From CAIKOD01 sp035505975 (GTDB taxonomy: Archaea > Halobacteriota > Methanomicrobia > Methanomicrobiales > Methanospirillaceae): 64,000 nt of DNA. Under the pieces are notes generated by a model. The model saw only the letters and a program-made list of their open reading frames with translations. It did not search any database and was not told the DNA's origin. Positions 16,376 to 24,994 of the stretch are shown in pieces. Positions within the stretch are counted from its first letter, which is position 1. The number at the start of each line of letters is the position of its first letter. A program made the translations under genes and the position numbers. The DNA lies in contig DATJQJ010000053.1 of assembly GCA_035505975.1 (NCBI GenBank), forward strand, positions 29,423 to 93,422, read 5' to 3'.

Positions 16376-18196
16376 TTATCGCCCGCCGACGCCACCGCCG
16401 CCAAAGCCTCCACCGCCACCGAACCCGCCGCCTCCGAAGCCTCCGCCGCCCCCTCCCTGTGACGGGGGCGAGAAGGCAACGATCGGGACAAATGCACCAT
16501 ACATGACTCCAAGCGAAGGGGCTGCCACCATCTCGGGGATGCTGATATTCAGTTCCTTCATGGCTTTTTCAACCTTTTTCCCGACTCCAAGTGCGGTCCC
16601 GTAGATGAGCCATTCGCCCCACTGGGAGATATCTGCCGGGGAGTATTGTTTCATCAGGGCGAGATCCGAGAGGAAATAGGCAAACGCATCCCATTCGAGC
16701 TTTTCCTTATATTTATCATCCTTCCACTGCCCAAACAGGGTCGGAGGGTATGCAAGGGCAATCCCTGAAAGGATGAGGATGGTCCCCCAGAGGAATGCCG
16801 CCGGCAGGAGCAGGTACAGGTTGACCGGCACGACAATCAGCACCACGATAACAACGGCGAGAATCGCCGCACTGAACAGGGCCAGGGGAATGATATGGTC
16901 CCTGCCGTCGATAATATACCGGTTGATGAGGACCGGATCGGTCCTGTGGGTCACATCGGATAGTTCCCTCTGGTACTTGAGGATCTTTGACTGCGCTTTC
17001 AGGTCCCGGGCTGCATGTTCGGCAAGTGTTTTCAGGACTTCGGAATCGACCACCCCGTTCTGTTCGACGTCCTTCAGGAATGCCAGGACCCGTTGTTCAT
17101 AGGGGTCGTCCGAATTTTCTTTCAGGATGGTAATTGTGACACCGGTGCCACTTTCCTTCTCAAGGATTTTAATGAAGCCTCTCTTGTGCAGGTCAAGCAG
17201 TGTCGCATAATACCCATCGGTATCGAAGTCCATGGCAGTGCCTTTAAAGAGCAGGTTCACAGCCCAGGGTTTTTTTGAAGGGTCAGGCACGAAACTCAGG
17301 TATTTCGGGACGGTAAATGGTTTTTCACGGCCATGCCGGTAATAGATGGCGATAAAGATGACCGGGGTGAGGACCGCCATGATATACCCGCCGGCCAGCA
17401 ACGCGAGGGATAACGCGTAGGGGATACCATTGTACCAGGGATTCGCCGCGCTCGTTTTCCCTGCGACATCGCTTACCGGCGTCGGGAACCCGGTCATCAG
17501 GCCGATCGCATCTTTCGAAAGCAGGAGTTCGATACCGACGGTCTCGTCCTGCGAGGCCCTCCCGGTGATCACGATCAGGTCGCCCTCCCTCGTCACCTGC
17601 AAGGTATCCGGGTGGGGGTAGACTGCCGTCACATACTTCGCCGGGACCGTGATCCTGATGTTCCGGTACGGCACATGCTGGTCGACGAGTTTCAGGTTGA
17701 GATGGGCATCGGTCGCGTCGTATTCGATCGGGGGGTGAAGGATTACCGTCGAATCGAGGGAATATACTCCCGCATTAAAGTACGAGGGGTTGAAGATCCC
17801 TTCCTCGCTCAGTTCGGCAAGGCGCTGGATGACCCCGGATTGCGACCGGTCACCATTTTTTCCTGCAATGATAACGGTACCCGTGTAATCCTTCACGTAC
17901 CCCGTCGTCCCCGGAGGGTTAGTCAGGGAAACAAACTGAATCGATGGAAAATCCACCGGTGTTGTGACCAGGGGGTCGTTCCAGAACCGGAAGAGCATCC
18001 GGTACTCCCCGGAGTTCTTGACAACATAATCGTAATGCTCGGTGAATGTCCCGTTCTGGAAAAGATTTGCGTTATAATGGTCGACGACAAGGTCGCCCTC
18101 GATGAGTGCCGGGAGGACCGCCACAATGGCGAACATCCCGAGCACCACGAGGACCGAAACGATGACGAGTGATGCTATCTGCCGAAACTCGCTCAC
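16376..18196 (-). CDS. DUF2207 membrane protein with glycine-rich tail
   Basis: A 606-aa membrane protein. An N-terminal hydrophobic segment (about 10-32) is followed by a large extracytoplasmic region to about residue 260, a transmembrane segment (ALSLALLAGGYIMAVLTPVIF), a cytoplasmic domain, two more membrane segments near 430-480, and a C-terminal low-complexity tail of glycine with F/V. That is the DUF2207 architecture (YciQ-like). It lies 10 nt downstream of lemA on the same strand; LemA-DUF2207 pairs are common in bacteria and archaea and are thought to act at the envelope. The precise role is unknown. Confidence 0.85.
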   Translation of the reverse strand: MSEFRQIASLVIVSVLVVLGMFAIVAVLPALIEGDLVVDHYNANLFQNGTFTEHYDYVVKNSGEYRMLFRFWNDPLVTTPVDFPSIQFVSLTNPPGTTGYVKDYTGTVIIAGKNGDRSQSGVIQRLAELSEEGIFNPSYFNAGVYSLDSTVILHPPIEYDATDAHLNLKLVDQHVPYRNIRITVPAKYVTAVYPHPDTLQVTREGDLIVITGRASQDETVGIELLLSKDAIGLMTGFPTPVSDVAGKTSAANPWYNGIPYALSLALLAGGYIMAVLTPVIFIAIYYRHGREKPFTVPKYLSFVPDPSKKPWAVNLLFKGTAMDFDTDGYYATLLDLHKRGFIKILEKESGTGVTITILKENSDDPYEQRVLAFLKDVEQNGVVDSEVLKTLAEHAARDLKAQSKILKYQRELSDVTHRTDPVLINRYIIDGRDHIIPLALFSAAILAVVIVVLIVVPVNLYLLLPAAFLWGTILILSGIALAYPPTLFGQWKDDKYKEKLEWDAFAYFLSDLALMKQYSPADISQWGEWLIYGTALGVGKKVEKAMKELNISIPEMVAAPSLGVMYGAFVPIVAFSPPSQGGGGGGFGGGGFGGGGGFGGGGVGGR

Positions 18197-18206
18197 GGTA
18201 CCAACC

Positions 18207-18776
18207 CTAGAACTCGATCTTCGGCGGTGTGCTGATCTGTTCCTCGAACTGCAGGTAATCCAGTTTCTGCATGTGGATCATATTTGCAATGAATTTCGAG
18301 GGTATCGTGTCGCACATGATGTTGAACTGCTGCGAGATGTTATTGTAGGTATACCGCTGCCGTGCAATCTCCTCCTCGATACTCCGGATTGAGTCCTGGA
18401 GGTTCAATACCGTGGTATTGGTTTTTAAGTCGGGATAGTTCTCTGCGACTGCGATCAGCCTTCCGAACAGCGAGCGCGATTCTTTTTCGATGTCGTTCAG
18501 GTCGCCGGGTCCCGCAGTACCGACCTTGGCACGCATCTCCGTGACCTTCGTTAATGTTTCCTGCTCGAATTTCGCGTAACTTTTGACTGCTCCAAGGAGC
18601 TGGTCGATCATGTCGAGCCTCTTTTTCATCGCGACCCTGATCTGGCCGAGCGTGGCTTCCGACGAATTTTTGAGGGTGTAAAGCCGGTTGTAGATGCCGA
18701 TGAAATAGAAGACAAATATGATGATGATGAGGAGTACGATACCCCCCACTATCCAGGGGATTAATCCTTCAAACAC
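18207..18776 (-). CDS. lemA: LemA family protein
   Basis: A LemA protein: one N-terminal membrane segment (WIVGGIVLLIIIIFVFYFIGIYN), then a helical coiled domain with IYNRLYTLKNSSEATLGQIRVAMKKRLDMIDQLL and the conserved AENYPDLK. The frame is open to an ATG at 18812, but a TATA-like TTTTAAATG occupies about 18811-18820, so that ATG would not be transcribed. GTG 18776, with GGTGAC 6 nt upstream, is the better start and gives 189 aa. It is the first gene of a lemA-DUF2207 operon. Confidence 0.88.
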   Translation of the reverse strand: MFEGLIPWIVGGIVLLIIIIFVFYFIGIYNRLYTLKNSSEATLGQIRVAMKKRLDMIDQLLGAVKSYAKFEQETLTKVTEMRAKVGTAGPGDLNDIEKESRSLFGRLIAVAENYPDLKTNTTVLNLQDSIRSIEEEIARQRYTYNNISQQFNIMCDTIPSKFIANMIHMQKLDYLQFEEQISTPPKIEF

Positions 18777-18810
18777 TATCGTGTCACCATGGTACGATAG
18801 GAGGTATCGC

Positions 18811-18820
18811 ATTTAAAAGA
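18811..18820 (-). promoter_or_regulatory. TATA-like element of the lemA operon
   Basis: On the minus strand TCTTTTAAATGCG lies 35-45 nt upstream of the preferred lemA GTG (18776), predicting a transcription start at about 18788. The placement makes the upstream ATG at 18812 unlikely as the start. Confidence 0.45.
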
Positions 18821-18919
18821 TTGGGAATATCAGAAAGGATTACTAAAATCCCGTTATACTGACCCCAAAAATAAAGAGGAAGCCCGGATTTTGACGGGTT
18901 TGGGATTTATCCGGGCTTG

Positions 18920-19888
18920 TTATTCGATCGCCAAAGTCCCGATGATCCGTAATTTTCCTCCCTCGAGGTAGTGGAGTATCGCATTCGCCCCTGAGGGGTA
19001 AACCAGTTCCTTCTCGGTTTTCAGGGTGATTTCCGGTTTGTGCCAATCGCCGGAATTGTTGACATAAGCGATCTTCGATGGCAGGAACTGCATCCAGTGG
19101 CCGACATAGACCACCATCCCTTCCTTCAATGCCGAGGGCCAGTACTTCACCAGGGTTGCCCTGCCGTGGAGGGTGCCTGAGGAAGTGATTGACGGGTCTT
19201 TCGTGAGGACGTATCCGCGATCAAGCTCTTCAGCTTCGATCCCTTTCAGGGCGAGGCCTGCCCGGTCGGTCGCGTATGCAGCCTCGGCATCGTCATCGTG
19301 TTTCTGTATCGAACGGACCAGGGCGGTTTTTTTCACCGGCAACACGTTCAGGGTGTCGTGGCGCTTGATTATGCCGCCGACCACACACCCGAGAGCCACG
19401 GTGCCGATCCCCTTGACGTTGAAGAAATGGTCGATCGGCATGGCACCCGGGGTTCGTCCCTGGACTACCGGGTCAATTGTTTTCCGGGCCGCTTCGACGA
19501 GGAGCCGCTCCCGCAGTCTCATCCTGTCGTCTTCGATTACTTCATACCCTTCGATTGCGGTCCCTTTAATCAAGGGGGCGACCTGTTCGGGGGTAATGTA
19601 ATTCCTGAGAATAAGAAACCCGGATTTCTGGTCGGCGCAGTCCAGCATCAGGATCATCTCCCCGAGCTGGGCGTTGATCTCGTCGATCACGAGGACAACT
19701 TTCTCGGCCAGTGACACACTGAAAAACAGCGGTGCCAATTTCTCCGGGTACCGCGACGGCTCCACCATCGTGACCGTGACATCCCCGGACTTGAGGTTAT
19801 AGAATGTGATATCGCTGGCAGTCCCGGGTTTCGCTATCTCTTTCGAATACCCCGGGGGACACAGCATCGCCACGTTCAGGTTAGACAT
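18920..19888 (-). CDS. EF-Tu-like protein lacking a functional G domain
   Basis: A 322-aa protein whose second half has the EF-Tu/EF-1 alpha domain II pattern: DHFFNVKGIGTVALGCVVGGIIKRHDTLNVLP, then a region aligning with domain III. The first half has the hydrophobic strand order of a GTPase domain but no Walker A GxxxxGK[ST] and no NKxD, so it should not bind GTP normally. Such SelB/EF-1 alpha-like paralogues are known in methanogens, without an established role. It is monocistronic, with short flanking spaces. Confidence 0.75.
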   Translation of the reverse strand: MSNLNVAMLCPPGYSKEIAKPGTASDITFYNLKSGDVTVTMVEPSRYPEKLAPLFFSVSLAEKVVLVIDEINAQLGEMILMLDCADQKSGFLILRNYITPEQVAPLIKGTAIEGYEVIEDDRMRLRERLLVEAARKTIDPVVQGRTPGAMPIDHFFNVKGIGTVALGCVVGGIIKRHDTLNVLPVKKTALVRSIQKHDDDAEAAYATDRAGLALKGIEAEELDRGYVLTKDPSITSSGTLHGRATLVKYWPSALKEGMVVYVGHWMQFLPSKIAYVNNSGDWHKPEITLKTEKELVYPSGANAILHYLEGGKLRIIGTLAIE

Positions 19889-20143
19889 CCGAATAGGATT
19901 CGGTCTTGTCGGTGATAGGTCTTACGTCGCCGGCAGGAATTTCCTGAAATTTGTAACAGACCGGTTCTCACGCCGCATCATAGGGATCGGGCAGGTATGG
20001 AGGCGTTTTAAACACCGTTGGAACCGGCAGGAAGTATACCAAGGGAAAAGAATGAGTTTCTGCCTCGCAGCCCCTCGTTTTGAGTTACGTTCTAAGTAAT
20101 CTTTGATAACCATGGAATAGTTCAGATTAGTCTGACAATTCCT

Positions 20144-20286
20144 TTGACTCAGCCCCGCCGCTGTTGCGACCCCGCAGGGACAGGGACTGCACAAGAATTG
20201 ATTAATTCTACTTCCAGATCGACCCTCTCCGGCTGGCAATTCTGATGGGGATTGGGCAGGGAGGTGGGACCCCATCCCGGTCGATT
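20144..20286 (+). repeat. Dispersed intergenic repeat, copy B (plus orientation)
   Basis: The gene-free stretch 19889-20406 contains this copy. It has CCCCGCCGCTGTTGCGACCCC, AGGGACTGCACAAG (also exact in copy A), GATTAATTCTA, a CTGGCAATTCTGATGGGG block and the final GGGAGGTGGGACCCCAT hairpin. The 5' GACGCTCC block is degenerate. The rest of the stretch shows nothing else I recognise. It lies between two minus-strand genes, downstream of the deoxyribosyltransferase fusion gene. Confidence 0.7.
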
Positions 20287-20406
20287 TCGCAATTTAAGGA
20301 TAAATGAGAAATTCAAACAGGGCCTTTTTTTGTTGCGAGAGGCGTCCGGCCGGTAATAATTAAAGCCCTGCGATTTCCGCCCCTTAAAAAATCGAGCGGT
20401 ATCATC

Positions 20407-21270
20407 CTAAAATCCCCACGATCCCAGTATCTTTGGCAGATCCCTGATATCCCTCACGATTACCGATGACTGCTCGAGCATCAGGTTAACGAGCTCGTAT
20501 TGGCCCACCATGCGGAAATCCGTACGTATTGAATAGACCGGGGTGCCCCTGCAGGTCGCGTATCCCATCTCCCAGGCCGTGCCGGAATCGGCGTCGGCAC
20601 CGTCAATAACAGCAACGAGAAAATCCGCCCGGTCGAGGGCTTCCCTGTTCATTCGGAAAATTTCCCTGTGTGCCGTTGCACTCCGGCAGTGGGTATCGTC
20701 TCCCGCTTCCTGGGGCAGGTATACCTCGAAGAAATGGGCCCTGAGGAGGTCCCGGATTTTTTGGTTGAACGTTCTCTCAGCTTCCGAAAAGAGGGGCGCA
20801 GCCAGGTACGCCCGGTACCGGGCAAAATGTTTTACATCGATCACCGGTATTTCGGGAAATTTTGCAAGAAAAACTCCCCGTTCAGCCTTTTTTGGCGATG
20901 ACCCGTCGGTGCTGCCGTAATACGTCGATGTCGCACCGCAGGTGGGAGACGAATTGACCCCGATAATACCCAACGGGAGTCCGCGTTCCCGGATAATATC
21001 CCTGACCTGCGCTTCGAGTGTAACGAGGTAATCCCGGAATTCGTTAAAATCAAGTCTTTCCAAAAATGTGCCGGGTTTGCGGTCCTTACCGAGGAACAGG
21101 GTCTCCGGGCATGGGAGCGGGACGATATCGATCCCGAATTTTTCACACCGTTCCTTCGCTCGGGAGAAACAGAGGAGGTCCTCGCGCGTGGTAATCCCTT
21201 CGGCACGAAGACCGGGTTCCAGGACACAGGGGGACATCAGCACGTACATTGATAGAATGTGGGCGCTCAC
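20407..21270 (-). CDS. Fusion of TudS-like (DUF523-related) desulfidase and nucleoside 2-deoxyribosyltransferase-like domain
   Basis: Two domains in 287 aa. Residues 1-150 resemble the DUF523/TudS group, with three cysteines spaced for a [4Fe-4S] cluster: SPCVLEPG (Cys15), LPCPE (Cys54) and NSSPTCGA (Cys111). TudS enzymes remove sulfur from thiouracil-type bases. Residues 155-287 are nucleoside 2-deoxyribosyltransferase-like, with DRADFLVAVIDGADADSGTAWEMGYA containing the catalytic-Glu motif. A fused enzyme could process thiolated or damaged nucleobases. Its ATG is 10 nt from the divergent tsr3 ATG. Domain identification is fairly secure; the substrate is inferred. Confidence 0.75.
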   Translation of the reverse strand: MSAHILSMYVLMSPCVLEPGLRAEGITTREDLLCFSRAKERCEKFGIDIVPLPCPETLFLGKDRKPGTFLERLDFNEFRDYLVTLEAQVRDIIRERGLPLGIIGVNSSPTCGATSTYYGSTDGSSPKKAERGVFLAKFPEIPVIDVKHFARYRAYLAAPLFSEAERTFNQKIRDLLRAHFFEVYLPQEAGDDTHCRSATAHREIFRMNREALDRADFLVAVIDGADADSGTAWEMGYATCRGTPVYSIRTDFRMVGQYELVNLMLEQSSVIVRDIRDLPKILGSWGF

Positions 21271-21279
21271 AGAACATAG

Positions 21280-21777
21280 ATGATCCCCCTCTTTGCCTAC
21301 CGCGATAACAGTTGCGACCCGAGGAAATGCACTGTCGTAAGGCTTGAACGTGCAGGGCTCTTAAAGATCGTTCATTCACTGTCACGGATCCCCCGGGGTA
21401 GCCTGATTTTGGACCCGACTGCGGAGCAGGCATTGTCACCCGCCGATAACCAGGTTAAATCTCTAACCGTGCTCGACTGCTCATGGGAAGTGCTGGACAC
21501 CGCTGCCATCTCCGGATGGAGCCCGCGAAGAGCGCTACCCTTTCTACTCGCGGCTAACCCGGTGAATTTCGGGAGACCATGGAGGCTGAATTCAGCCGAG
21601 GCATTTGCCGCCGCACTGGTCATCCTCGGTGAGCGTGGGCAGGCCGAAGCGATATTATCCAAGTTCAGGTGGGGAATCCGGTTTCTCGAAGTGAATGAAG
21701 AGCCACTGGGGCTCTATGCTGCCGCAAAAGACAGCGCCGAAGTCGTCGAGATCCAGTCAGGGTATCTGAGCGATTGA
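21280..21777 (+). CDS. tsr3: rRNA aminocarboxypropyltransferase Tsr3 (DUF367)
   Basis: Transfers the 3-amino-3-carboxypropyl group from SAM to a hypermodified uridine of small-subunit rRNA, by family homology. Diagnostic motifs are present: RDNSCDPRKCTVVRLER at residues 8-24, RGSLILDPTAEQALSPAD, LTVLDCSWE, RALPFLLAANPVNFGRPWRL and SKFRWGIRFLEVN. The protein is 165 aa, usual for archaea. The start at 21280 leaves only 10 nt to the divergent gene, so transcripts are probably leaderless or start inside the neighbour. Confidence 0.92.
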   Translation: MIPLFAYRDNSCDPRKCTVVRLERAGLLKIVHSLSRIPRGSLILDPTAEQALSPADNQVKSLTVLDCSWEVLDTAAISGWSPRRALPFLLAANPVNFGRPWRLNSAEAFAAALVILGERGQAEAILSKFRWGIRFLEVNEEPLGLYAAAKDSAEVVEIQSGYLSD

Positions 21778-21863
21778 CAGGAATATCCCGCACAACGGAT
21801 ATTTAGGCATTTTGAGGGTCTTATCTTTCATTTGCCGTTGTTCTATATACCATATGCCTTCAC

Positions 21864-22042
21864 ATGAAAATTGATATATCTGACGCTCCCGGGGCTCTGC
21901 CCCGCCGCTGTGGCGGCCCCGATTGCGATAGGGACTGCACAAGCACAAGAAACGACTAATTTTCATTCCGGACTCACCCCTGTCCAATGAATATCGCACT
22001 GGGAGAGGGGCAGGGAGGGGGTGAAACCCCCTCCTGTCAACG
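21864..22042 (+). repeat. Dispersed intergenic repeat, copy A (best copy, plus orientation)
   Basis: The gene-free stretch 21778-22126 is almost filled by this copy. In order: ATGAAAATTG, TGACGCTCCCGGGGCTC, hairpin GGGGCTCTGCCCC, hairpin GCCGCTGTGGCGGC, GATTGCGATAGGGACTG, an AT-rich spacer, GGGAGAGGGGCAGGGAG, then hairpin GGGGGTGAAACCCCC and CTCCTGTCAACG. It lies between the convergent tsr3 and HdeD-like genes. Confidence 0.8.
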
Positions 22043-22126
22043 TTAGCTTTAAAAATAAAGGTAGGGGAACGGGTCGCGATCCGTCGTCCTCTTGGCGAGA
22101 TTCAAACTTGCCGGATTTTAGATATT

Positions 22127-22723
22127 TCACGAATCGATCTCTTCCGGCACAATATCTATGATCTCCTCATCGCAGCCAAAGGTGCGCTTCACCCGCCAGA
22201 GCGTAATTGCCTGGACGATCATCGCGACTCCTATGACAACTGCAAAAATTCCCCACAGGACCACCACGAGGACTGCTGCGATTCCCGGGTATAAGATCAT
22301 CGCGACCCCGATGAGAAGGGGAACGATCCCGAGAATGATGACAAAGAGCCGGGTCGCTAGTTCCTCAAACGAGATAAGGCCGTACCCGATCATCAGGAGA
22401 CCGATCAGGATGGAAAGTGCTGCCATCAGGACGATTGCAACGGTTGCCAGGAATCCGGGAGCGATGACGGAAACGATACCGAGGGCGATAAAAAAAAGTC
22501 CTGCCAACAGGAGCGGCCACCATGATACCCGGTACCGGGCAGCAAAAATACCGATGATGATCAGTATGAGGCCAATCAGGAATGCAAGGGCACTGAATAT
22601 CAGTGCAATGATGTTCATTACCACGGTAGGCCAAAGGAGGGTGATAATCCCGATTAAGATGAGGATTACCCCCCAGACAATAAACGATCCCCATCGTGAT
22701 GGTATTCTGCAAACTTCGAGCAA
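22127..22723 (-). CDS. HdeD-like DUF308 membrane protein
   Basis: A 198-aa integral membrane protein with six hydrophobic segments, in the paired-helix layout of the DUF308/HdeD family (for example SFIVWGVILILIGIITLLWPTVVMN and later repeats of the same LIGIGMIL-type pattern). Acidic C-terminal tail. HdeD is linked to acid resistance in enterobacteria, but for archaeal members the role is unknown. Confidence 0.8.
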   Translation of the reverse strand: MLEVCRIPSRWGSFIVWGVILILIGIITLLWPTVVMNIIALIFSALAFLIGLILIIIGIFAARYRVSWWPLLLAGLFFIALGIVSVIAPGFLATVAIVLMAALSILIGLLMIGYGLISFEELATRLFVIILGIVPLLIGVAMILYPGIAAVLVVVLWGIFAVVIGVAMIVQAITLWRVKRTFGCDEEIIDIVPEEIDS

Positions 22724-22946
22724 TTGAATCCGCCTGCCATTTGCTATTGTTGTTGCCCCAATAAAGGCATTACCATGATAATTTACCGAAAGGTGGCCTG
22801 CTGCACCAGGGACTAAACGATTCAGGAGTTGTTCATGCTATGGCAGGAATTTTTTACTTTTTTTCAGATATGGGACCATTGGTGATGAGGCAGCCTCGGA
22901 AATATCGGGTAACCGGAAATACGGATTCGACGTTATCAAAGGATTA

Positions 22947-22957
22947 GGTTAAATAAT
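22947..22957 (+). promoter_or_regulatory. TATA box of gap
   Basis: GGTTAAATAAT at about 22947-22957 lies about 25-35 nt before the gap ATG at 22982. Initiation 22-26 nt downstream would fall at the ATG itself, with no ribosome binding site between, so the gap mRNA is probably leaderless. Confidence 0.5.
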
Positions 22958-22981
22958 GATGTCCTCTCATTTCCTCATTGT

Positions 22982-24001
22982 ATGATAAGAGTAGCAGTAA
23001 ACGGATACGGGACAATCGGAAAGCGTGTCGCCGATGCTGTTGCGGCCCAACCCGATATGGAGATCGTCGGGGTCTCGAAAACGAGGCCGAGTGCCGAGGC
23101 CTATATCGCAAAGATGAGGGGATATCCCCTCTATATCGCGGACCCCGCCAAAAAAACGGCATTCGACAAAGCTGATATCCCGGTTGCAGGATCGGTCGAT
23201 GACATGCTGAAAAAGGCCGATATCGTGATCGATGCCACTCCCGGGGACGTCGGTGCAAAAAACAAGCCGACCTATGAAAAACTCGGGATCAGGGCGATCT
23301 TCCAGGGAGGCGAAGAACACGAAGTCGCCGGCTTTTCCTTCAATTCGGACTGCAACTATAAGGATGCCATAGGAAAACAATTTGCCAGGGTTGTTTCCTG
23401 CAATACGACCGGGCTCTGCAGGATCATCAATGCCATGGACAAGGCCTACGGCGTGGAAAAAGTCCGTGCCGTCATGGTCAGGCGTGGCTCCGACCCGGGC
23501 GAAGTCAAAAAAGGACCTATCGATGCCGTGGTCCTTAACCCCGTCACGATTCCGAGTCACCACGGGCCCGATGTCCAGACGGTTCTCCCCCACATCCCAA
23601 TCGTCACGATGGCGATGATCGTACCGACGACAATGATGCACATGCACGCCATTACCATGGACCTGAAAAAACAGGCGACCAGGGAAGATATCCTGAAAAT
23701 AATAGAGCAGCACCCACGGATGGGACTGGTAAGAAAATCAACCGGCATAACGAGCACAGCCGAGCTGAAGGAATATGCGATGGATATGGGACGTTGTCGT
23801 TCCGACCTCTGGGAGAACGGCATCTTTGAAGACTCAGTCGCGGTTGTTGGAAAAGAACTGTACCTGTTCCAGGCGATCCACCAGGAAGCTGATGTCGTCG
23901 TGGAAAATATCGATGCAATCCGTGCCATGACCGGGACAATTAAGGATGCAGCGACGTCGGTACGGATGACAAACGAAGCGCTTGGGTTCAAAGCGATTTA
24001 G
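22982..24001 (+). CDS. gap: Type II glyceraldehyde-3-phosphate dehydrogenase
   Basis: The archaeal-type NAD(P)-dependent phosphorylating dehydrogenase, acting mainly in gluconeogenesis in methanogens. N-terminal Rossmann motif VNGYGTIGKRVADAV; catalytic Cys140 in VVSCNTTGLCR; 339 aa, as usual. The histidine-rich stretch PTTMMHMHAITMDLK is typical. The next gene, tyrS, begins 37 nt after its stop. Confidence 0.96.
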   Translation: MIRVAVNGYGTIGKRVADAVAAQPDMEIVGVSKTRPSAEAYIAKMRGYPLYIADPAKKTAFDKADIPVAGSVDDMLKKADIVIDATPGDVGAKNKPTYEKLGIRAIFQGGEEHEVAGFSFNSDCNYKDAIGKQFARVVSCNTTGLCRIINAMDKAYGVEKVRAVMVRRGSDPGEVKKGPIDAVVLNPVTIPSHHGPDVQTVLPHIPIVTMAMIVPTTMMHMHAITMDLKKQATREDILKIIEQHPRMGLVRKSTGITSTAELKEYAMDMGRCRSDLWENGIFEDSVAVVGKELYLFQAIHQEADVVVENIDAIRAMTGTIKDAATSVRMTNEALGFKAI

Positions 24002-24038
24002 AAGAACCATTAACACCCATAATCGCCAAATCTTTTTA

Positions 24039-24980
24039 ATGGATCCCTATACCTTGGCGACACGGAATACCGTCGAGGTCGTCACTGAAGAAGAATTAAA
24101 AACTCTCCTGGACAAGCCGAAAAAACGCGTATACGCAGGCTATGAACCAAGTGGGGAGATCCACCTCGGCCACCTCGTCACGGTGAATAAGCTCATGGAC
24201 CTGCAGGCTGCCGGATTTGAAATCGTCGTCCTGCTGGCCGACCTCCATGCCTTCCTGAACCGTAAGGGATCGATGGCCGAGGTCCGCGAACTCGCCGATT
24301 ATAACAGGCGCTGTTTCGAGGGGCTGGGGCTGAAAGATGTCAGGTTCGTCCTCGGTTCCGACCTCCAGCTGAACCCGGACTACGAACTCCTCGTGCTCCG
24401 TCTTTCCCAGCAGATCACCCTCAATCGTGCGACGAGAAGCATGGACGAGGTCGGGAGGCAGATGGAAGCTCCTACCGTTTCCCAGATGATATACCCGATC
24501 ATGCAGATGGTCGATATCGGGATGCTTGGCGTCGATGCAGCGGTCGGCGGTATTGACCAGCGGAAAATCCACATGCTTGCACGGGAACACCTCGTCAACG
24601 TGGGTTTCCCGGCACCGGTCTGTATCCATACGCCGATCCTCAACGGGCTCGACGGGAAGAAGATGTCCTCTTCGAGCGGCAATTATATATCGGTCGCAGA
24701 CACCGAAGAGACGATCAACAAGAAATGCCAGAAGGCGTTCTGCCCGCCTGAGTGCGAGGACAACGCCGTGCTCCAGATGTTCCAGTACCATGTATTCCCA
24801 AGAGTACTATCGGTGACCATATCCCGCCCTGAGAAGTTCGGCGGGATCCGGGAGTTTACTGCCTACCAGGAACTTGAAGATGCGTATCGCAAAGGGGAGA
24901 TCCATCCTCTCGACCTGAAAAAAACCCTGGGATGTTATCTCTCGGAGATCCTGGCCCCGGTCCGCGATCATGTATTATAG
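24039..24980 (+). CDS. tyrS: Tyrosyl-tRNA synthetase
   Basis: Class I synthetase charging tRNA-Tyr. The HIGH-like motif is GEIHLGHL, the KMSKS-like motif KMSSSSGN. The 313-aa length fits archaeal/eukaryotic TyrRS, which lacks the bacterial C-terminal S4 domain. The frame is open upstream to 23982 inside gap, but ATG 24039, giving MDPYTLATRNTVEVV, is the natural start. It is followed 14 nt later by rio1. Confidence 0.95.
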   Translation: MDPYTLATRNTVEVVTEEELKTLLDKPKKRVYAGYEPSGEIHLGHLVTVNKLMDLQAAGFEIVVLLADLHAFLNRKGSMAEVRELADYNRRCFEGLGLKDVRFVLGSDLQLNPDYELLVLRLSQQITLNRATRSMDEVGRQMEAPTVSQMIYPIMQMVDIGMLGVDAAVGGIDQRKIHMLAREHLVNVGFPAPVCIHTPILNGLDGKKMSSSSGNYISVADTEETINKKCQKAFCPPECEDNAVLQMFQYHVFPRVLSVTISRPEKFGGIREFTAYQELEDAYRKGEIHPLDLKKTLGCYLSEILAPVRDHVL

Positions 24981-24994
24981 ATGGTGATTCGTCA

